Part shown: one piece after another, positions 57,801 through 63,800 of the stretch
Numbering within the stretch: the first letter of the stretch is position 1
Layout: each line of letters starts with the position of its first letter
Assembly: GCA_024686335.1 (NCBI GenBank)
Contig: JAILCI010000040.1
Location: forward strand, 70,585 to 134,584
Direction of reading: 5' to 3'
DNA length: 64,000 nucleotides
DNA from: Bacteroidales bacterium
GTDB lineage: Bacteria > Bacteroidota > Bacteroidia > Bacteroidales > WCHB1-69
The notes under the pieces: model-generated
Seen by the model: the letters and a program-made list of their open reading frames with translations, nothing else
Databases searched by the model: none
Told to the model about the DNA's origin: nothing
Made by a program: the position numbers and the translations under genes

Positions 57801-60800
57801 TGATAGGACGCGGGGTTACCGTCATGGTGAACTGGCAGGTGTTTTCGCTATATTGCGTGTGAGTAGCTTTCACCGTCACTTGGATAGTGCCGGCATCGGT
57901 AATGGTCGGCCTAGTTGAACTGAAGTTTTCGCCATCTGTACTATATGATAAGGTATAACCTGTAATAGCATTGTTATCGGCATCCCTTACGGTAATTTCA
58001 TTCGTTGTGAACTCAAGTGCGCTGCCGTCATATACCTTGGTCTTGTCGCCCGGACAGTGGACGGTCATCACGTTCTGTGCCACCGTAAGGGTGCAGGTCT
58101 CGGTCTTGCTCAAGCAATCGCCGAGGTTACCCGTCTTGGAGATAGTTGCAGTCACAATAACTTGGCCTACATTATCGCCGTGAACCGTTACGGAGGCATC
58201 TGTAGAACCAGGTGTAGTTGTAAAGGATGCATTGGTATTGCTCAAGCTCCATGCAATAGTCTCGCCCGTCACAAGCGGACGAACGCTGAGGGTTCCGTTG
58301 GTGTTGTACTGGATAGTGCCGGGGCAGTTGAGTGCCACATCGGCGGGAGCGGTGTTCACGGTCACGTTTACCTGGGCGGAGGCGGTACAGCCATTCGCGT
58401 CCTGTGCGTTCACCGTGAAGGTGTTGGTGCTCTGCGGAGTGTATGAAAAGCTATTGTTAGCTGCAGCATACGTGTCATGACCTGAGATTCCCGGCCATTG
58501 GTATGTGACATCCCCTACTCCATTGGTAGCAGTAGCAGAGAAAGCAACACTTGTGCCTTCACAAACAACCGTAGAAGTAGGAGTAGCCTCCAAGGTCATC
58601 TTGGCAGGAACGGTAATGGTAACCGTCTCAGAAGAAGAAAGGCCACAAGCATTGGTAGCCGTGATAACCACATCATGTGAGGTTGCTGTCGTCCCTTGTG
58701 CTATAGAAGTACCGGCAACAGGACTTTGACTCAATGTATAGTTGGAGCAAGTCTCAGTAACTGACACCACGCCATCTGCCATATAATTGGGAACAACATA
58801 GGTACAGTTATCGTTGGCAATCGCAGACAATGTAGAGATTGTTCCTATTACAGGAGCCGTTGCATCATTCACTGTCAGCGTCACTGCTTCAGCAGTAGCG
58901 GTACATCCATGATTATCCACGATGGAAACACCGACGCTGTAGCTTTGTCCGCACTGTGTAGGCAAGGTGAAGGTAGCGGTGTTATCTTGCGTAGCATTGG
59001 GGGTAAGGTTTCCACTCCATGTGTATATGTAAGAGTTAGCTCCACTAGCCGTAGCATCAAGTGTTATATCACCAGTGTTAGGGCAATACGGATTCTGCAA
59101 TTGAGTAGTGATGCTTACTGTCGGAGTTTCATGAACAGTAAGGGTATAGGTCTCAGCAGTATAGATACCGGTGGTATTACATGTCTCGTCTTTCGCCAGA
59201 CGTTTAAAGATATAGGTACCGGCGGTATTGGTATAGGCTGATGTAGGAGTATAGTTGAGCTGGTCATTGGTGCCATCCGCTGCAACGAATGCACCGTTTT
59301 CACCGGTATTCACCTGCCACTGGTAGGTAATGGTACCGTTACCGCCAGCGGCTTGCACACTGTTGAGGATAGCAGATGCCGTAGCGCCTTTACAGATCTC
59401 CTGACCGGCATTGTTAATGCTACCGGGTGTCATCTGCGGATATACGGTCAGCACCCAGCTGCCCGTACTCTGCACAAAGTCGGTGTTACAGAGGCCGTCA
59501 TGTGCCTTGCGGGTGAAGGTGTGGGTACCGGCGGTGGTAGTATAGTTGGCAGCATCAGGTGTAAATGTAGCATCTGTTGCGTCCTCAATTTCCACATCGT
59601 TATGATACCATTGATAGGTAATGTTTTCGTCACCACCAGAAGCATCAGTAGTGCTACCTATTGCTGTAAGAGAGGTTGCACCGTAGCAGACAGATTGACC
59701 CGTAGTAGCGATAGCGCCGGCGGTGAACTGCGGACGGACGGTAACCGTGCAAGTCTTCACAATAGGTTCGGTAGTACAATTACCAACAGTAGCGGTAACA
59801 GATACCGTATAAACATGCTCACCCGCCGTGAGGTTGCTCGGCGTAGTATAGTTTGCAGCAGTACCTACAGTATTGTCTTCAGCATCTTTCCAAACGAAAG
59901 TCAAATCTCCATTGACATCAGAGGTGACTGTCTCAAACGTATGAGTTGTACCATAACAGATGGTCTCCGAAGCAATGTCTGCAACTGAGACTTGCGGGTC
60001 ATTGACAGTGACAGTGACAGTTGCCGTATCCGTAGCTGTACAAGCATCGTCACCCGTGCCTACAGTAGCCGTGGCCACAACCGTATATGTACCAGCTTCT
60101 GTAACATCACTAAGGGTAGAGCCTGTGGATAGAGGTGTCCCCGTGGTAGCATCACCGCTATACCACTGATAGGTTACCTCACCCGTGAAACTCTGGGTGG
60201 TAACAGTGAGATCCGTTGAACTGCCAGCGCAAATGGTCTGGTTTGTCATATCATTCAACTCAACAGCAGGAGCATAGATGGTGATGGTTCCTGTGGCTGA
60301 CTGCTGAGGACAACCATACTGACTGAAAGCCATAACGGTATAGTTATAGACACCAGACACCGTAGGCGTACCACTGATGATGCCATTACTCAAGCTAACG
60401 CCTGTGGGCAGACCATTAGCAATCATATTGTTGGAAGGAACATTGGTCTCAATATTAATATCTTCAATAGCATTTTTGAAACATACAATCTGGGTGGCCT
60501 TCTCGCCAAGATTTAATGTGACTTGAGGGTTGATCGTGATTTTAACAGAATCTCTACTTACACATCCCTTCGCATCTGTCACGGTCACATGATAGGTTGT
60601 GGTTCCCGTAGGAGTAACCATAACAATTGCAGAGGTAGAAGAGGACGGATCATCCCAAACATATTCATAACTTCCATTGCCACCATTGGCAGAGACAAAG
60701 ATAGTAGTAGTGTTACCTGCACAAATGGCAGCATCTGGTGTCACCTGAGTAGTGAGATTTAACGACGGTTCATTAACCGTAACCGTAGCCGTAGTTGTAC

Positions 60801-63800
60801 AACCATTTGCGTCTTTAACATTTACTTGATATTGGTTAGCAGACAAACCACTAAAAGTACCATTAGGAGAATACGCACTTTCCTCTTGAGTACTCAACTT
60901 ATATTGATAGTTCGGAGTACCATTAACACCTGTAATGGTAAAACTACCTGTATTATTACCCTTACAATCCACGTCTGTCTCATCAGAAATAGTAGCATAC
61001 AACAAGGAAGGCTCTGCAACAGTCACCATCTGGGTAGCCGTACAGCCATTGGCATCCTTGACGATAATCATATGGTTTCCGCCATCCACGTCAGTAAAGT
61101 TCAATTCATTCTTATAGGCACCGGCATCCAAACGATATTGATAGTTCGGAGTACCGCCTGTCGTATTTCCATTTGCAGTAATTGTCGCATTATCGTCCCC
61201 ATAACACAACAAATCCGTATGATTGGGAAGCGGTAATGTCAGAGCCTCGGGCACCGTAACATTAATGGTAGTGGAGGCTGTCTGGCCGCATGCATCTGTT
61301 ACTGTCACCGTCACTGGTGTAGTCTCGGTAATAAGAGTGTTAACGGCAGGAGATTGTGTCACCACAAGATCTGTCGTTGCTGTACAAGTATAAGGATCGG
61401 CAACCGTCACATAGGTGGTTCCAGTAAGGTCAGGGATTTTGTAGCCGCAAGAACCGGTAGTAGTGGCTGCCACACCAGCATCGGCCAGCGTTGTTTTGGT
61501 AATAGTGGGCGCATCACTTTCGTGCTGCACCACGTATGTATAAGTCCAATCGCGGTAGTTGTCTTCACAACTATCTACCGAATAACGATAGGTATAAGTA
61601 AACGTACCGTTACATTTGAGTTCATCTGCAGAAGGGGAGGAAATCAAAGTTCGCGTGGTGGGCATGTTACAACCAGCCGTCACATCTGATGGCACTTCTG
61701 TAGGATCAGGAGTCTTCACATCAGTGATACAATTCACCACCTTAGGAGTAGTTTGTGCCGTAATGCTCCAGTCGTCAATCTCCACCGTGACATGCTTGCC
61801 TATTTCAGCCACACAACCGATGGCATCGGTGTAAGAAATTGTATAATCATATTCTGCCGCGCAAGTGCCAGACGGGATAGGCACTTCATACGTGGTAGTA
61901 GTGGTACCTGTAGCAACCGTATCTGTTTTCACCACCTCATTGCCTAACTTCCATTCCACGGTATTGCCAGAGGTGGAGTTTGAAATATTCACCAAGACTG
62001 TTCTGTCCGTGGTAGAAGCATTCGGACAAAGTATATCGTCTGTCTGGCTTAGTATTACGGGGTTAGCACCCTGACTGACCTCAACATTTACGGTGATCGG
62101 ATCACCTATACAGTAGAAGCCTTTGGTAGGTGTTACAGAATAGGTAACAGTGATAGTATGATCAGTAGAGTTTGTGATCGTACCATGTACATTAGGTTCT
62201 GAATAACCTGCCTCGCCGCCCGTAAAGGCATCATCTGAAGTGGGCTCACTCCAACTATAGCGCGTACCTGACGGTATTGAATCAACAGCCGTCATCTGAA
62301 CAGTGAAGGGATATCCGCTGCAGACATTTTGTTTCGTAATAGGACTAACAAAATTAAACGGATTAGAACGTGCATTGATAGTAGTTGACTCTGACACATG
62401 ACATCCATTAGCATCTGTAACCGTTACATTATAACCTTGTGGGGTGAAATTAGAAAGTATGGTATAACTTGTCTGGCTGATGTCGGTAGACGATATTGTT
62501 GATGTCGGGGCGGCATCATTATCGCCCCGCCAAGAAATAGTATATGGCTGAGTACCACCAGTATACACCACATCAATAGAACCATCCTGACTGTCGCAGT
62601 TCGGATCATGAGCTGTTAATGTAATAATCCTTAATTCATCCGGTTCCTTTACCGTAATCGTATCACTTTTTATACACCCTTCGCCATCTGAAGTATGAAA
62701 CGCATCCTTCACCGTTACCGTATAGGTACCAGCAAGCAGCCCATCAAAAACCGCAGAAGTAGTACTACTAGCTGTGACAGGGTCTTTTGGCGTAAGACCA
62801 TCACTAATGAGATATACCGTATAGCTGCCATCTGAACCGACTGTACCACCAGTAATATTGCTTACTGTTATCTTACCAGTATTTTCACCATTACATTTCA
62901 CTGGGTCCTGTTTCAAATCAAAATCAATATTTTGTTCCCATTGGGCATAGAGGGTTGTTTGGTCATCTGCATTTTGGAATTGTGTGGTGCCCATTATGGT
63001 ATTACCATCATCATCTTTCCATCCACGGAAAGTGTAGTTTTCGCGTGAGACCTCGTCTGAAAAATCCCAACGAGGATTAGACCCATAGGTTGTATTATAT
63101 TTCAAATGAAATGTATCAGAAGCAGATAAACTTGCGCCATTACCATTGGGATCCAAACGGACATAATAGGTTTTGGGCTCCCATTTCGCATATATATTAC
63201 AATCACCTGCTTGCCAAGTACCTGTCAAATCAACTTGAGTTCCAGTCAATGATTCATTCCAATACCATCCCTCTATTTCATACCCATCCTTAGTAATACC
63301 ATTGGACGAACTGAGATTGCAACTGGCCAAGTTAACATTCATCTGTTGATCATAAACTACTGTAAATTGATAATCATCACCAATTTGTGTAAGGCAATCT
63401 CCAATTAAAGAACCTCCATTGGTGTGCACTGTACACACATATTCATTGGCTTTCCATTTAGCATAAAGTTTAAAATTAGTGGTTTGCTTACAATTACTAG
63501 AATCATTGACCGATTTAGTACATGCAGCGTCAAAAAACCAACCTACAAATGTATAACCATTACGTGATGGATTTGTGGAAGGAATGATACTTGAATAAAG
63601 ATTATAATAGGGTAGCGTTGTTGTGCTTGTGGAACCTCCCGTATAATTTTCATTAAATGTGACTGTCAGGGTAAGTGTCGTATAAGTAATCCACACTGCA
63701 CCATTGGCACCGGAACCGCCGGTATTAGAGCCTCCGCCTAGGCCCTCCCAACAATTTCTCACCGCGCCTCCTCCACCTCCGCCAGGTGCATTTCCGCCTC